Assembly (NCBI RefSeq): GCF_019263705.2
Contig: NZ_JADQDK010000001.1
Span: forward strand, 2,418,001-2,482,000
Length of the DNA stretch: 64,000 nucleotides
From: Pseudonocardia abyssalis
GTDB lineage: Bacteria > Actinomycetota > Actinomycetes > Mycobacteriales > Pseudonocardiaceae
Reading direction: 5' to 3'
Shown: positions 52,535-61,669 of the stretch, piece by piece
How positions within the stretch are numbered: the stretch's first letter is position 1
Layout: each line of letters starts with the position of its first letter
The notes under the pieces: model-generated
What the model was told of the DNA's origin: nothing
Seen by the model: only the letters and a program-made list of their open reading frames with translations
Database searches by the model: none
Program-made: the position numbers and the translations under genes

Positions 52535-53449
52535 CTACCCCTTCTCCGGCAGTCTCCTGGTCGGCCCTGGGCCCGGACCCGCCGCCTTGTTGACGTACAC
52601 GAGATTTCCCCGCGCGACGAGCAGCTCCAGATCGTGCTCGACGGCCGCCGCCTGCATCCCGCGGGTGACGCCGCGACCGGGGAACAGGTAGTCGTGCGGC
52701 TCGACGTACAACACCGAGGTGTCCCCCACCCAACCGGTGTCATGAGCGAACAGATCGGACTCGAAGCCTTCGATGTCGACCTTGACGATGAACAGCGCGC
52801 ACCCCGGCGGTTGCTCCCCGACGATCTCCGGGACGGTCACCACCCGGACGCCGTCGTCCCCCCGCACGGTCTGCACGGCGTCCGTTGACCCGTCGCCGCC
52901 CACCAGGCGTACCCGCCCCGACCGGCATCCGATCGCCGCCTCCACGACCAACACCCCGAACTGCGCGGTGTTGGCGCGGGCCACCTGAGCGTTCCCCGGA
53001 TCGGGTTCGACGGCAACGATCAATGCCCGGGGGTAGCGGACGGCGAACCACGCCGCGCTCGCACCGTTGTTGGCTCCCGCATCGATGATCACAGGGCGTC
53101 GGCCCTGCGCCAGCAGGGACCGGTAGACCTCGTCCACCTGCCGGTCGTGCGGGGGCGACGGGATGCGGTAGGCGTCCTCCCGGAAGATCTCCCGGACGAC
53201 ACCGAGGTCCTGCGATTCGCGGCGCAGGATCAGCCGACCGACACCGCTCACGGACACCCGGACGGATGCGCCATCGCCCCGACGCAGTCGCGACAGGTGA
53301 CGCAGCAGGAAGCGCGGGCCGAGGTGTCTCGCGTCCCGGACGTTCTCGCGCAGGTGGTAGAGCAGGTACATGGCGGACTCCATGAGGGTTCGCGGCGATC
53401 GGGAATGGGGGACGGCGGCGGACGCGTCGCCGGTCTCGCGGGATCTCAC
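52535..53449 (-). CDS. FkbM-family methyltransferase
   Basis: A 304-aa protein with a Rossmann methyltransferase domain: PVIIDAGANNGASAAWF as SAM motif I, VAVEPDPGNAQ after strand 2, and VKVDIEGFESDLF, the FkbM hallmark. FkbM enzymes O-methylate sugars or polyketide-type products. GTG 53449 overlaps the asnB-like stop (GTGA), so the two are coupled. An internal ATG (MESAMYLLYHL) is a possible alternative start. Confidence 0.88.
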   Translation of the reverse strand: MRSRETGDASAAVPHSRSPRTLMESAMYLLYHLRENVRDARHLGPRFLLRHLSRLRRGDGASVRVSVSGVGRLILRRESQDLGVVREIFREDAYRIPSPPHDRQVDEVYRSLLAQGRRPVIIDAGANNGASAAWFAVRYPRALIVAVEPDPGNAQVARANTAQFGVLVVEAAIGCRSGRVRLVGGDGSTDAVQTVRGDDGVRVVTVPEIVGEQPPGCALFIVKVDIEGFESDLFAHDTGWVGDTSVLYVEPHDYLFPGRGVTRGMQAAAVEHDLELLVARGNLVYVNKAAGPGPGPTRRLPEKG

Positions 53450-55386
53450 CGGATCACCGGATCGGTCCGGATCCGGGAGACGGGCGCCGGGATCCGGGGC
53501 TTGATGCGGTCCTCGACGAAGATCCCGTGCCAGATCAACAGCGTCAGCACGGCCCAGAGCTTGCGGCTGTGGTCGATCGGGCCGGCGCGGTGCGCGTCGA
53601 TCATCCGCTCCACGGCGGTCAGGTCGACGAGCTCACCGGCGCCCGACTCGCGCACCAGCTGGCGGGCCCAGTCCTGCATCTCCTCGCGCAACCAGTGCCG
53701 GATCGGCACCGGGAAACCCAGCTTGGGGCGGTGCAGCACGTGTGGGGGCACGATCCCGTCCAGGGCTCGCCGCAGCGCGTACTTGGTGGTGCCGGCGGCG
53801 AGCTTCTCCGACCGGGGCAGCCCCGCGGCCACCGCGAAGACCTCGGGATCGAGGAAAGGCACGCGCAGCTCCAACGAGTGCGCCATCGTCATCTTGTCCG
53901 CCTTGACCAGGATGTCCCCGCGTAACCAGGTGAACAGGTCGACGTGCTGCATCCGGGCCACCGGGTCCGAGCCGGTCGAGAGCCGGTAGTGCCGCGCGCT
54001 GGCCTCCTCGCCGAGCCGGGACGGGTCGTGCCCGCGCAGGACCGAGGTGAGCTGGTCGGGCCGGAAGATGCGCGCGTTCCCGTGGTAGCGCTCCTCCAGC
54101 GGTAGCGCCCCGCGCCGGAGCAGGTCCTTGCCGCGCATCCCTTCGGGCAACGCGGACGCGGCCCGGCCGAGCAGACGACGCAGGGAGCCGGGCACCCGTT
54201 CGAAAGGAGCCAGCGAGAGCGGTTCGCGGTAGATGCGATAGCCGCCGAACAGCTCGTCCGCCCCCTCCCCCGACAGCACCACCGTCACCTCGCGGGCCGC
54301 CTCCCGCGCGATGAACCACAGCGGCACGAGCGCGGGATCGGCGACCGGGTCGTCGAGGTACCAGACGATCGACGGGAGGTTCTCCATCACCTCCTGCGCC
54401 GAGACGACCCGGGTGACGTGTCGTGCGCCGAGCGCGGCGGCGGACTCCGCGGCGACGTCGATCTCGGAGAAGCCGGGTCGGTCGAAACCCGCTGTGAACG
54501 TGGTCAGGTACGGGTCGTGCCGGCGGGCGAGGGCGGCGATCGCGGTCGAGTCGATCCCCCCGGAGAGGAACGCGCCGACCGGGACGTCGGCCCGCAGGTG
54601 CATCGCCACCGAGTCCTCCAGGGCCGCGGCGATCCTGCGGTGCACCTGCGGGCCGGTCCCGGCGCCGTCGTGGAACACCGGACGGAAGTAGCGACGCGAC
54701 CTCGGCTGGCCTCCCGGTCGCAGCGTGAACGTGGTGCCGGACTCGATCCGGCGCACGGCCCGGTGCATCGACGCCGGTTCGGGCACGTACTGCAGGACCA
54801 GGTAGTCGCGCAGGGCGTCGTGGTCGAGCTCGCCCGACGCGGCGGGATCGAGGCCGAGGGCGGGCGCCAGTCCGAGCAGGCACTTCTTCTCGCTCGCGAA
54901 CGCGGTGCCCGCGGGCCCGGTGGCGTAGTACAGGGGCTTGATGCCGAACGGATCACGGGCCCCCGTCAGCAACTGCTCGCGGTCATCCCAGATCAGGAAG
55001 GCGAACATGCCGCGGAGCCAGGTGACCGCCTCGGGTCCCCAGTAGTGGTGGGCTGCGACGAGGACCTCGGTGTCGCCCCGGGTCGCGAACTCCGCGCCGT
55101 GGAGGGCGACCAGTTCGGCGCGCAGCTCGGGATGGTTGTAGACCTCGCCGTTGAACACCACGGTGTAGCGGCGCGGGTCCTCCGGCGGGCCCCAGCGCAT
55201 CGGTTGATGAGAATGGTCCAGGTCGACGACGGCGAGCCGCTGGAAGCCCGAGACGAGGACACCACCGTCGTGGACGGTGCTCTCGTCAGGACCACGGTGC
55301 GCGGTCGCCGGGAGGGCAGCGGCGACGGCAGCAGCCGGCTCGTCGGGGTTGCCGTCGCCGCTGAGGAAGCTCAGTAGTCCGCACAT
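53446..55386 (-). CDS. asnB: Asparagine synthetase (glutamine-hydrolysing) family
   Basis: A 646-aa class II amidotransferase. The N-terminus MCGLLSF gives Cys2 for glutamine hydrolysis, followed by TAHRGPDE and FNGEVYNHPEL. The synthetase half has the PP-loop FLSGGIDST and GEGADELFGGY. Length and motifs are standard for AsnB-type proteins. Such genes beside FkbM and glycosyltransferase-like genes often amidate or form amide bonds in surface or natural-product pathways instead of making free asparagine. ATG 55386. Confidence 0.92.
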   Translation of the reverse strand: MCGLLSFLSGDGNPDEPAAAVAAALPATAHRGPDESTVHDGGVLVSGFQRLAVVDLDHSHQPMRWGPPEDPRRYTVVFNGEVYNHPELRAELVALHGAEFATRGDTEVLVAAHHYWGPEAVTWLRGMFAFLIWDDREQLLTGARDPFGIKPLYYATGPAGTAFASEKKCLLGLAPALGLDPAASGELDHDALRDYLVLQYVPEPASMHRAVRRIESGTTFTLRPGGQPRSRRYFRPVFHDGAGTGPQVHRRIAAALEDSVAMHLRADVPVGAFLSGGIDSTAIAALARRHDPYLTTFTAGFDRPGFSEIDVAAESAAALGARHVTRVVSAQEVMENLPSIVWYLDDPVADPALVPLWFIAREAAREVTVVLSGEGADELFGGYRIYREPLSLAPFERVPGSLRRLLGRAASALPEGMRGKDLLRRGALPLEERYHGNARIFRPDQLTSVLRGHDPSRLGEEASARHYRLSTGSDPVARMQHVDLFTWLRGDILVKADKMTMAHSLELRVPFLDPEVFAVAAGLPRSEKLAAGTTKYALRRALDGIVPPHVLHRPKLGFPVPIRHWLREEMQDWARQLVRESGAGELVDLTAVERMIDAHRAGPIDHSRKLWAVLTLLIWHGIFVEDRIKPRIPAPVSRIRTDPVIR

Positions 55387-55563
55387 GGGCGCATTTCGGC
55401 CAGATGTGGACCGGTGTTGTTCGGCATGGAGTCTCTCCGGTGATGGCGCCACGCGTCTTCGGCTCCGTCGGAGCCGGCGCGCGGCGATGTGGGCGACCCG
55501 CAGCGGGTCGCGGGAGTCACCTCACGGCGTCAGGGCCGTGGGCCGGGAAGGACGCGGCCGGAT

Positions 55564-56130
55564 TCAGGCCGCGACGGTCCGGCGGGGCGGGCCGCGCTTC
55601 ACGGTCGTGCCGCGGCCCAGCAGGCGGCGCGGCCGGGCCGGCGCCGAGGCGGGGCGGCGGCGGACGACGCCCGGTGCGGGGTGCGGGCGGCGCAACATCA
55701 GGCGCAGCCAGCAGGCGCGGACGACCCCGCCGACGGCGACGACGAGCTGCTCGGCGAGGCAGATCGCGGCGACCACCGCGACGACGAGTACGACCTGGGT
55801 GATGGTCACGGCGAGGTCGGCTCGGCCGATCTCGCTGCCGTGCCCGTGGCGCAGCGGCCCGTGGGGGACGAGCTTGACGGCAGCGTGCAGTACCGGCTGC
55901 GCGGCGACGCCCGCACAGACGAACTGAAGCAATCCCCGATGCCGCCCGCCGAGGTGCACCCGCACACCGGCGACCACGGCGACGATGGCGCCGAGGGTGA
56001 TCACGTGCAGCGGCGGTTCGCCGGCGACGAGATCGGAGAAGACCGCGATCGCCACGGTGAGTACCGCGGTGGCGACGAGAACGACCCGACCGGGGGAACC
56101 GATCCGGCCGCGCGCCTCGGCCGTCGTCAC
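55564..56130 (-). CDS. Four-TM membrane protein, paralogue 3 of 3
   Basis: About 188 aa, four TMs, with PPLHVITLGAIVAVVAGVRV, QPVLHAAVKLVPHG and GRADLAVTITQVVLVVAVVA, matching paralogue 1 closely (QPALH and GHADLAVMVTQ). It has a basic C-terminal tail. GTG 56130 is used. It lies between AsnB and a histidine kinase gene, without a clear CTAC-N8-GTAG site upstream. Confidence 0.7.
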   Translation of the reverse strand: MTTAEARGRIGSPGRVVLVATAVLTVAIAVFSDLVAGEPPLHVITLGAIVAVVAGVRVHLGGRHRGLLQFVCAGVAAQPVLHAAVKLVPHGPLRHGHGSEIGRADLAVTITQVVLVVAVVAAICLAEQLVVAVGGVVRACWLRLMLRRPHPAPGVVRRRPASAPARPRRLLGRGTTVKRGPPRRTVAA

Positions 56131-56176
56131 GCCCACAGCATACGGACGCGAGCACGAGCGGAGTGGATACGCCGTC

Positions 56177-57472
56177 TCAGTGATGGCTGCCTGCCGGGAG
56201 TAGTAGGGAGAACAGCGGCGGTGTGGGCCGGGCGAGCCGCAACCGGCCTCCCTCGGCCTCGGCGAGCCGCCGCGCCAGCGGCAGCCCGATGCCGTGTCCG
56301 CCTGACGATGTCCCGGTCCGGGTGAACAGCTCCGAGTCCGGGATGACGATCCCCGGACCGTGATCACCGACGTCGACGGCTACCGCGCCTCCCACGTCCC
56401 GGGTGGACACCTCAACCTCGCCTCGCCCGTGTTGCAGAGCGTTGTCGAGCAGGACGGCGAGCACCTGTCGCACCGCTGCGGCCGACGCCAAGGCGGGCGG
56501 GGTGTCCGGTTGCAGGTCGACCCGGAGCGGGCGGCCCGCGGCGCTGAACTGGGGGTCCCACTGATCGACGGCCTCCTGCACCACCCGTCCGAGGTCCAGC
56601 GGGTCGGCGGCGCCGCGGTCGTCCCGGGCGAGGGCCAGCAGCTCGTCGATGGTGCGCTCGATGCGATCGGTGGCGCGCAGGCCCCGGGCGATGGCCCGCC
56701 ACGGATCCTCGCCACGTTGCTCCAGGGCGTTCTCCAGACCCAGGCGGAGCCCGGTGAGCGGGGTGCGCAGCTGGTGCGACGCCTCCGCGGAGAACGCGCG
56801 TTCGCGGGCGAGGAGTTCGTCCAGCCTCGATGCGGTGCGGTTCAGGGCGCTTCCGACCGCGTCGATCTCGACGTAGCGCACCGTCGGCACTCGCACGCTG
56901 AAATCCCCGTCACCGAGACGGCAGGCCGCGGTCGACAGGTCGTCGAGTGGGCGCGCCAGGCGGGCACCCTCCCGCCGGGCGATCCCCCAGACGACCCCCA
57001 CGGCGAGCAGCGCCAGACCGGCCATCCCGAGCCAGGCCACGGTGACCGGCCACAGCAGCGCGTCGCGCGAACCGGCGATCCGCACTGCCCCGACGATCTC
57101 CCCGTCGTGTGCCACAGGGACTGCCACGAGCAGCAGACCGTCGGCCGAACCGGTCTCGACCGAACCGTCGAGGGCCGAGTGGACCATGGCCTCGGGCAGC
57201 TCGGGCCCGCGACCGCTCAGATAGGTGCCGTCGTCGTCGTAGAGGGACAGGAACGTCAGCGTGGCCTCGTCCTCGAGATCGCCGGAGTTCGGGTCCCCCT
57301 CGTCGGTCAGGTCCGCCGACACCCGCAACGCGGCCCGGTCGGCCAGCCGCTCCAGGTCGAGCAGCTTGTAGATCTCCGCGTACTGGACGACGGCGACAGC
57401 CAGGGGAAACCCGAACAGCGCCACGGCCACCGCCGCCGCCACCACGGCGAGCCGGACGATCCGATGACGCAC
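56177..57472 (-). CDS. Sensor histidine kinase (no response regulator seen)
   Basis: A 431-aa kinase: N-terminal TM, an extracytoplasmic sensor of about 110 residues, second TM (LLWPVTVAWLGMAGLALLAV), HAMP-like region, H-box SHQLRTPLTG, N-box LLDNALQHG and G-box DHGPGIV and GGHGIGLPLA. Such kinases normally have a response regulator just upstream; here 57473-57725 holds no gene, so it is an orphan. GTG 57472. The sensor is small and Asp/Glu-rich, possibly metal-sensing. Confidence 0.9.
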   Translation of the reverse strand: MRHRIVRLAVVAAAVAVALFGFPLAVAVVQYAEIYKLLDLERLADRAALRVSADLTDEGDPNSGDLEDEATLTFLSLYDDDGTYLSGRGPELPEAMVHSALDGSVETGSADGLLLVAVPVAHDGEIVGAVRIAGSRDALLWPVTVAWLGMAGLALLAVGVVWGIARREGARLARPLDDLSTAACRLGDGDFSVRVPTVRYVEIDAVGSALNRTASRLDELLARERAFSAEASHQLRTPLTGLRLGLENALEQRGEDPWRAIARGLRATDRIERTIDELLALARDDRGAADPLDLGRVVQEAVDQWDPQFSAAGRPLRVDLQPDTPPALASAAAVRQVLAVLLDNALQHGRGEVEVSTRDVGGAVAVDVGDHGPGIVIPDSELFTRTGTSSGGHGIGLPLARRLAEAEGGRLRLARPTPPLFSLLLPAGSHH

Positions 57473-57667
57473 GTGTACGACTCCTCTCGACCCGGGCTCG
57501 GGCAGGACGACCGGCGCGAGTGTAGGTAGTCGTGATCGCGCTGGCGGCTCCTAGACAGATCCTTTACCGTCCGTTTGCCGTATGAGGGCGATCTGCTGGC
57601 TTTCGGTCCGCCGCGGCGTGTGATGCGCCGAATTCTTTGCCATTCGATTACCCATGCTCTACCGGTG

Positions 57668-57692
57668 GATTGCCTGACGTTGCCTAGCGTCG
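57668..57692 (+). promoter_or_regulatory. Promoter-like element shared with the paralogue at 41427
   Basis: GATTGC, 9 bases, CCTAGCGTCG; the second block starts 43 bases before the GTG at 57726. Blocks, spacing and distance are identical to those at 41369-41393, while the DNA between them differs. Confidence 0.55.
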
Positions 57693-57725
57693 GCATGGCA
57701 TCCGACCGTGAGGAGCCCGCCCACT

Positions 57726-58679
57726 GTGTGCACGCCCGACCCCGACCTGACGATCGTGTACCGGTCCAGCGCGGCCGAGAACAGCAAGCCGCGCCCCCGG
57801 TACTACGACAAGACCCTGGCGCTCGCCTCCGTGCTGAGGGCTGCCGAGGCGCTGCCGGCCCGGCCGCGCTTCGTGTTCCTCAACGACGGGGAGGTGCCGG
57901 CGGACCGGGTACGGATCATGGGCGGGGTCGGCGAAGTCCGTCGCGTTGACGACGGCGGCAACCGGGCCACCTTTCGCCGCGCGATCGCCCGGGAGGCGGG
58001 CCGGCCCGGATCGCGCAGCGGCCTCGTGTGGTTCGCCGAGGACGACTACCTCTACCGGCCGGACTCCCTGACGACGTTCGTCCAGGCGGCACAGAGATTC
58101 CCCGATGCCGACTACTTCTCCCTCTACGGGTCGGACGCGCTCGACACGTCGGTCGCCGGGCGACGTCCGGTGCGCCGTTCCGCGCCAGGTGCAGCATTCG
58201 ACCCCGACGCGCGGAACTGCGGATCCGCAACCTGGTACCGCGCCTACGCCACCACTAGCACCTTCGGGGTGCGACGGGGCGCCCTGCGCGAGGATGCCGC
58301 ATTGCTGCGGGTCATGCCGTTCACCGGCGGGGCGTGGGACACCGCCACCTGCCTGGCGCTGCAGGGCTACCGACCCTTCGGCCCGGCCGAGGTCCTACCG
58401 ACGTGCGAGGCCTCGCTCGTGCGCGGGGTGGCCCGGGGAACGGTTCGCGTGCTCGCCAACCTGCGGTCGCGGCGCCGTCCGGCTCGCAGGCGCATCCAGC
58501 TCGGTGCCGATCCGGAGCTGATCTGGCACATGGAGGTCCTGACCGGGGCCACCCGCACGCGCCCCAGCGCGAGGACCGACGCGATCGACTGGGACGAGGT
58601 CGCCGGAGAGGTCGCGGACTGGGCAACAGTCAGATCGATGCCGGTTCCGCAGCTCCACCGCCGTTGTGCCGGCGCCTGA
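57726..58679 (+). CDS. Glycosyltransferase-like protein, copy B (uncharacterised family)
   Basis: A 317-aa protein, homologous to the gene at 41427 over its whole length: LTIVYRSSAAENSKPRP, WFAEDDYLYRPD, DYFSLYGSDALD, TTSTFGVR and GGAWDTATCLALQGY are shared. The acidic EDD block suggests a metal-dependent GT-A-type transferase (inference). GTG 57726 matches the start of copy A and has gaggag upstream. It is divergent from the histidine kinase gene. The conserved promoter element argues that both copies are switched on together. Confidence 0.8.
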   Translation: MCTPDPDLTIVYRSSAAENSKPRPRYYDKTLALASVLRAAEALPARPRFVFLNDGEVPADRVRIMGGVGEVRRVDDGGNRATFRRAIAREAGRPGSRSGLVWFAEDDYLYRPDSLTTFVQAAQRFPDADYFSLYGSDALDTSVAGRRPVRRSAPGAAFDPDARNCGSATWYRAYATTSTFGVRRGALREDAALLRVMPFTGGAWDTATCLALQGYRPFGPAEVLPTCEASLVRGVARGTVRVLANLRSRRRPARRRIQLGADPELIWHMEVLTGATRTRPSARTDAIDWDEVAGEVADWATVRSMPVPQLHRRCAGA

Positions 58680-58772
58680 CGTCCGGCTGCGATGACCACC
58701 GGGCTCGGTTCCTCCGCACGGCCTGCGCAGCGATCCGGTCACGTAGTCGTGGCGGGTGGACTGCGTCGCCTG

Positions 58773-60188
58773 TCAGACCGTGAGCACGGCGAGTACGGGA
58801 CCGGCCAGCACTCCGAGGAGAAGTGAGACGATGGCCGCGATGTGGGCGCTCCGTGCTGCGGAGCGGCCAGCCGGCGGCAGGTCGTCGGCGGGTACGGCGT
58901 TACGGGCCCGGAAGGCCGGGGCGATCCACCGCAGGTAGTAGAAGACGCTGGCCATGGTGTTGAGCACCGCGATCACAGCGAGCCAGGCCAGGCCGGCGTC
59001 GACGGCGGCGGTGAACACCGTCAGCTTGCCGACGAACACCGCGGTGGGCGGAGTGCCGATCAGGCCGAGCAGGCAGACCACCAGGCTCAGGGCGAGCAGG
59101 CGGTGCCGGGAGGCCAGGCCGCGGTAGTCGGCGAGGGTGCGGGCCCGGGGAAGGGCGGCGACCACGGCGAACGCGCCGAGGTTGGTCACCGCGTAGGCGG
59201 CGAGGTACAGGCCGAGCGCGGGCATCGCGAGCGTGGCCCGGCCGGCTGCGGCCACGGCCATCAGCAGGTAGCCGACCTGGCTGATCGTGGAGTAGGCGAG
59301 CAACCGGCGTACGTCGTCCTGGAAGAACGCGGCGAGGTTGCCCAGCGTCATCGTGACCGCGGCGAGGACCGCCACCAGCAGGGGCCAGTCGACGTCGGAC
59401 GTCGGCACGGTGGTGGACAGCAGGCGGTACATCGCCCACAGCCCACCGATCTTCGGGACGGTGGCGACGAACGCCGCGACGCCGGTGGTGGCGCCCTGCA
59501 CGACGTCGGGCACCCAGAAGTGCAGCGGCACCGCACCGATCTTGAACAGCAGCCCGGCCAGCACCGCGACGAGCCCGACCGCGACCGCGACGCGCGGCGC
59601 GTCCGGTAGCGCGGCGGCCAGATCGGTGTACTGCGTCGAGCCGCTGACGCCGAACAGCAGCGTCGACCCGATCAGCAGGGTGACCCCGGACAGAGCGCCC
59701 ATCAGGTAGTACTTCAGCGCGGCCTCGTTGCCCGGCCCGGTCCGGGCGATGCCGGTCAGGGCGTAGAGCGGGATGCTCGCGAGCAGGTAGGAGGCCACGA
59801 GCAGCAGCAGGTCGTTCGCGCCCGCCATGGCTACGGTGCCGAGCCCGCCGAGCAGCAGCAGGACATAGAACTCGGCCTCGCGGGTGCTCCCCGAGACCTG
59901 GTCACCCGCCAGACCGATGGTCAGGACGATCGAGGCGAGCACGACAATCCGAACCGCGCCCAGGCCGACGTCGACGACGTAGGTGTCGTCGAAGACCGAC
60001 TGAACCGGGCGGGCCAGGTCCGCCGCCGCCGCGATGACACCGGTGAGACAGGCGAGCACCGCGATCGACCGGACGGCGCCCTGACGGTTCCGCGGCAGGA
60101 ACGATCCGGCCAGCAGGCCCACCACGGCGGCGAACACCAGCAGCAGCTCCGGGATCAGCGCACCGGGGTTCTCGTTCATGCCCGTCAT
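58773..60188 (-). CDS. nuoN: NADH-quinone oxidoreductase subunit N
   Basis: A 471-aa antiporter-like membrane subunit of complex I with about 13-14 TMs and a key Lys in the discontinuous helix region (GLLFKIGAVPLHFW). Proton pumping by Nuo N, M and L is well established. The ATG at 60188 overlaps the nuoM stop (ATGA); an ATG at 60179 is an alternative. Last gene of the run; nothing of the operon follows it. Confidence 0.93.
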   Translation of the reverse strand: MTGMNENPGALIPELLLVFAAVVGLLAGSFLPRNRQGAVRSIAVLACLTGVIAAAADLARPVQSVFDDTYVVDVGLGAVRIVVLASIVLTIGLAGDQVSGSTREAEFYVLLLLGGLGTVAMAGANDLLLLVASYLLASIPLYALTGIARTGPGNEAALKYYLMGALSGVTLLIGSTLLFGVSGSTQYTDLAAALPDAPRVAVAVGLVAVLAGLLFKIGAVPLHFWVPDVVQGATTGVAAFVATVPKIGGLWAMYRLLSTTVPTSDVDWPLLVAVLAAVTMTLGNLAAFFQDDVRRLLAYSTISQVGYLLMAVAAAGRATLAMPALGLYLAAYAVTNLGAFAVVAALPRARTLADYRGLASRHRLLALSLVVCLLGLIGTPPTAVFVGKLTVFTAAVDAGLAWLAVIAVLNTMASVFYYLRWIAPAFRARNAVPADDLPPAGRSAARSAHIAAIVSLLLGVLAGPVLAVLTV

Positions 60189-61666
60189 CCGGCGACCAGC
60201 TCCACCACGGTCCGGGCGGCGGGCTCGATCACGTCGAGCAGGAACCGCGGGAACACCCCGATCACCACCGTGGCCACCATCAGGGGCGCAATGGCCCAGG
60301 CCTCGACCGCCGTGAGGTCACCGGTCGCGCCGGGCACGCGGGTCTCGCCGAGGAACACCTGTTGCAGGGCGAGCAGGAACAGCGCCGCGGTGACGACGAT
60401 CCCGAGCACCGCGATCGCCGTCGGCACCGGCGCGCCCGGCAGCGACCCGGTGAAGATCTGGAACTCGGCGATGAAACCGGAGAACCCGGGCAGCCCGAGC
60501 GAGGCGAACGCGGCGGCGGCGAACAGCAGGGCGAACCGCGGGGCGGGCCGGGCGAGTCCCCCGTAGGCCGCCATGTCGTAGGTCCCGCCGCGGGCGTAGA
60601 GCACCCCGGAGAGGAGGAACAGCGCACCGGTGATCAGCCCGTGGCTGACCATCTGCGTCACCGCGCCGGTGACAGCCAGCGTCCGGGCCTGCTCCGAGCT
60701 CCCCGCGACCAGTCCGGCCGCTCCGACGGCCAGGATCACGTAGCCCATGTGGTTGACCGACGTGTAGGCGATCATGCGCTTCAGGTCGGTCTGCGCGAGC
60801 GCGACGAGCGCGCCGTAGACCACCGACACCACCCCGACGCCGATGATCACCCACGAGTACTGCCGCCAGGTCTCCGGCATGATCGGCAGCACGATCCGGA
60901 CGAACCCGAACGTGCCCATCTTCAGCAGTACCCCGGCCAGGATCGCCGACCCGGCCGCGGGGGCGTCGCTGTGCGCGGGCGGCAGCCAGGTGTGGAACGG
61001 CACGGTCGGGGTCTTGATCGCCAACCCGATGACGAGCGCGGCCAGCACCAACCCGGCGAGCGCACCCCCGCCGTCGAGTGGCGCGGCCGCGGTGAGCTCG
61101 ACGATGTCGAAGGTGCCCCCGGCCAGGTAGAGCCCGATGAACCCAAGCAGCAGCACCAGCGAGCCGAGGAAGGTGTAGAGGAAAAACATCAGCGCCGAGC
61201 TCCGCGCCCGTTCCCCGTGCCCCCACCCGGCGATCACGAAGTACATCGCGACGATCGAGACGTCGAAGAAGACGAAGAACAGGATCAGGTCCAGCGACAC
61301 GAACAATCCGAGCGACACCGTGTGCAGCAGCAAGAACAGCACCGCGTACGCGCGGACCCGGCGCTGCTCACGCAGCGAGTACACCGAGCAGGCCAGGAAC
61401 AGCACGCCGGTCATCGCCAGCAACGGCAGCGACAGGCCGTCGACGCCGACGTGGTAACCGGCCGACACCGTCGGGATCCACGCGATGTCGGTCTCGTACC
61501 CGATACCGCCAGCCGGGTCGTACCCGATCCACAGCGCGATGACCAACGCCAGGTCGAGCACGCTCACCGCCACCCACGTCCAGCGGACCGCGCGATCGGG
61601 CAGCCGGGGCAGCGCGAGCAGCACCAGCCCGACCGCGAGCGGCAGGAACACCACGATCGAGAGCAC
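60185..61666 (-). CDS. nuoM: NADH-quinone oxidoreductase subunit M
   Basis: A 493-aa membrane subunit with about 14 TMs, including VGVDGLSLPLLAMTG and KTPTVPFHTWLPPAHSDAP, the NuoM signature with its proton-path Lys and His, and a Glu helix region. GTG 61666, three bases after nuoL. Confidence 0.95.
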   Translation of the reverse strand: MLSIVVFLPLAVGLVLLALPRLPDRAVRWTWVAVSVLDLALVIALWIGYDPAGGIGYETDIAWIPTVSAGYHVGVDGLSLPLLAMTGVLFLACSVYSLREQRRVRAYAVLFLLLHTVSLGLFVSLDLILFFVFFDVSIVAMYFVIAGWGHGERARSSALMFFLYTFLGSLVLLLGFIGLYLAGGTFDIVELTAAAPLDGGGALAGLVLAALVIGLAIKTPTVPFHTWLPPAHSDAPAAGSAILAGVLLKMGTFGFVRIVLPIMPETWRQYSWVIIGVGVVSVVYGALVALAQTDLKRMIAYTSVNHMGYVILAVGAAGLVAGSSEQARTLAVTGAVTQMVSHGLITGALFLLSGVLYARGGTYDMAAYGGLARPAPRFALLFAAAAFASLGLPGFSGFIAEFQIFTGSLPGAPVPTAIAVLGIVVTAALFLLALQQVFLGETRVPGATGDLTAVEAWAIAPLMVATVVIGVFPRFLLDVIEPAARTVVELVAG

Positions 61667-61669
61667 GCC

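Noticed and set aside
57520..57535. GTAGGTAGTCG half site upstream of the histidine kinase gene
   Set aside because: Only one half is present and no partner half at a fitting distance was found.
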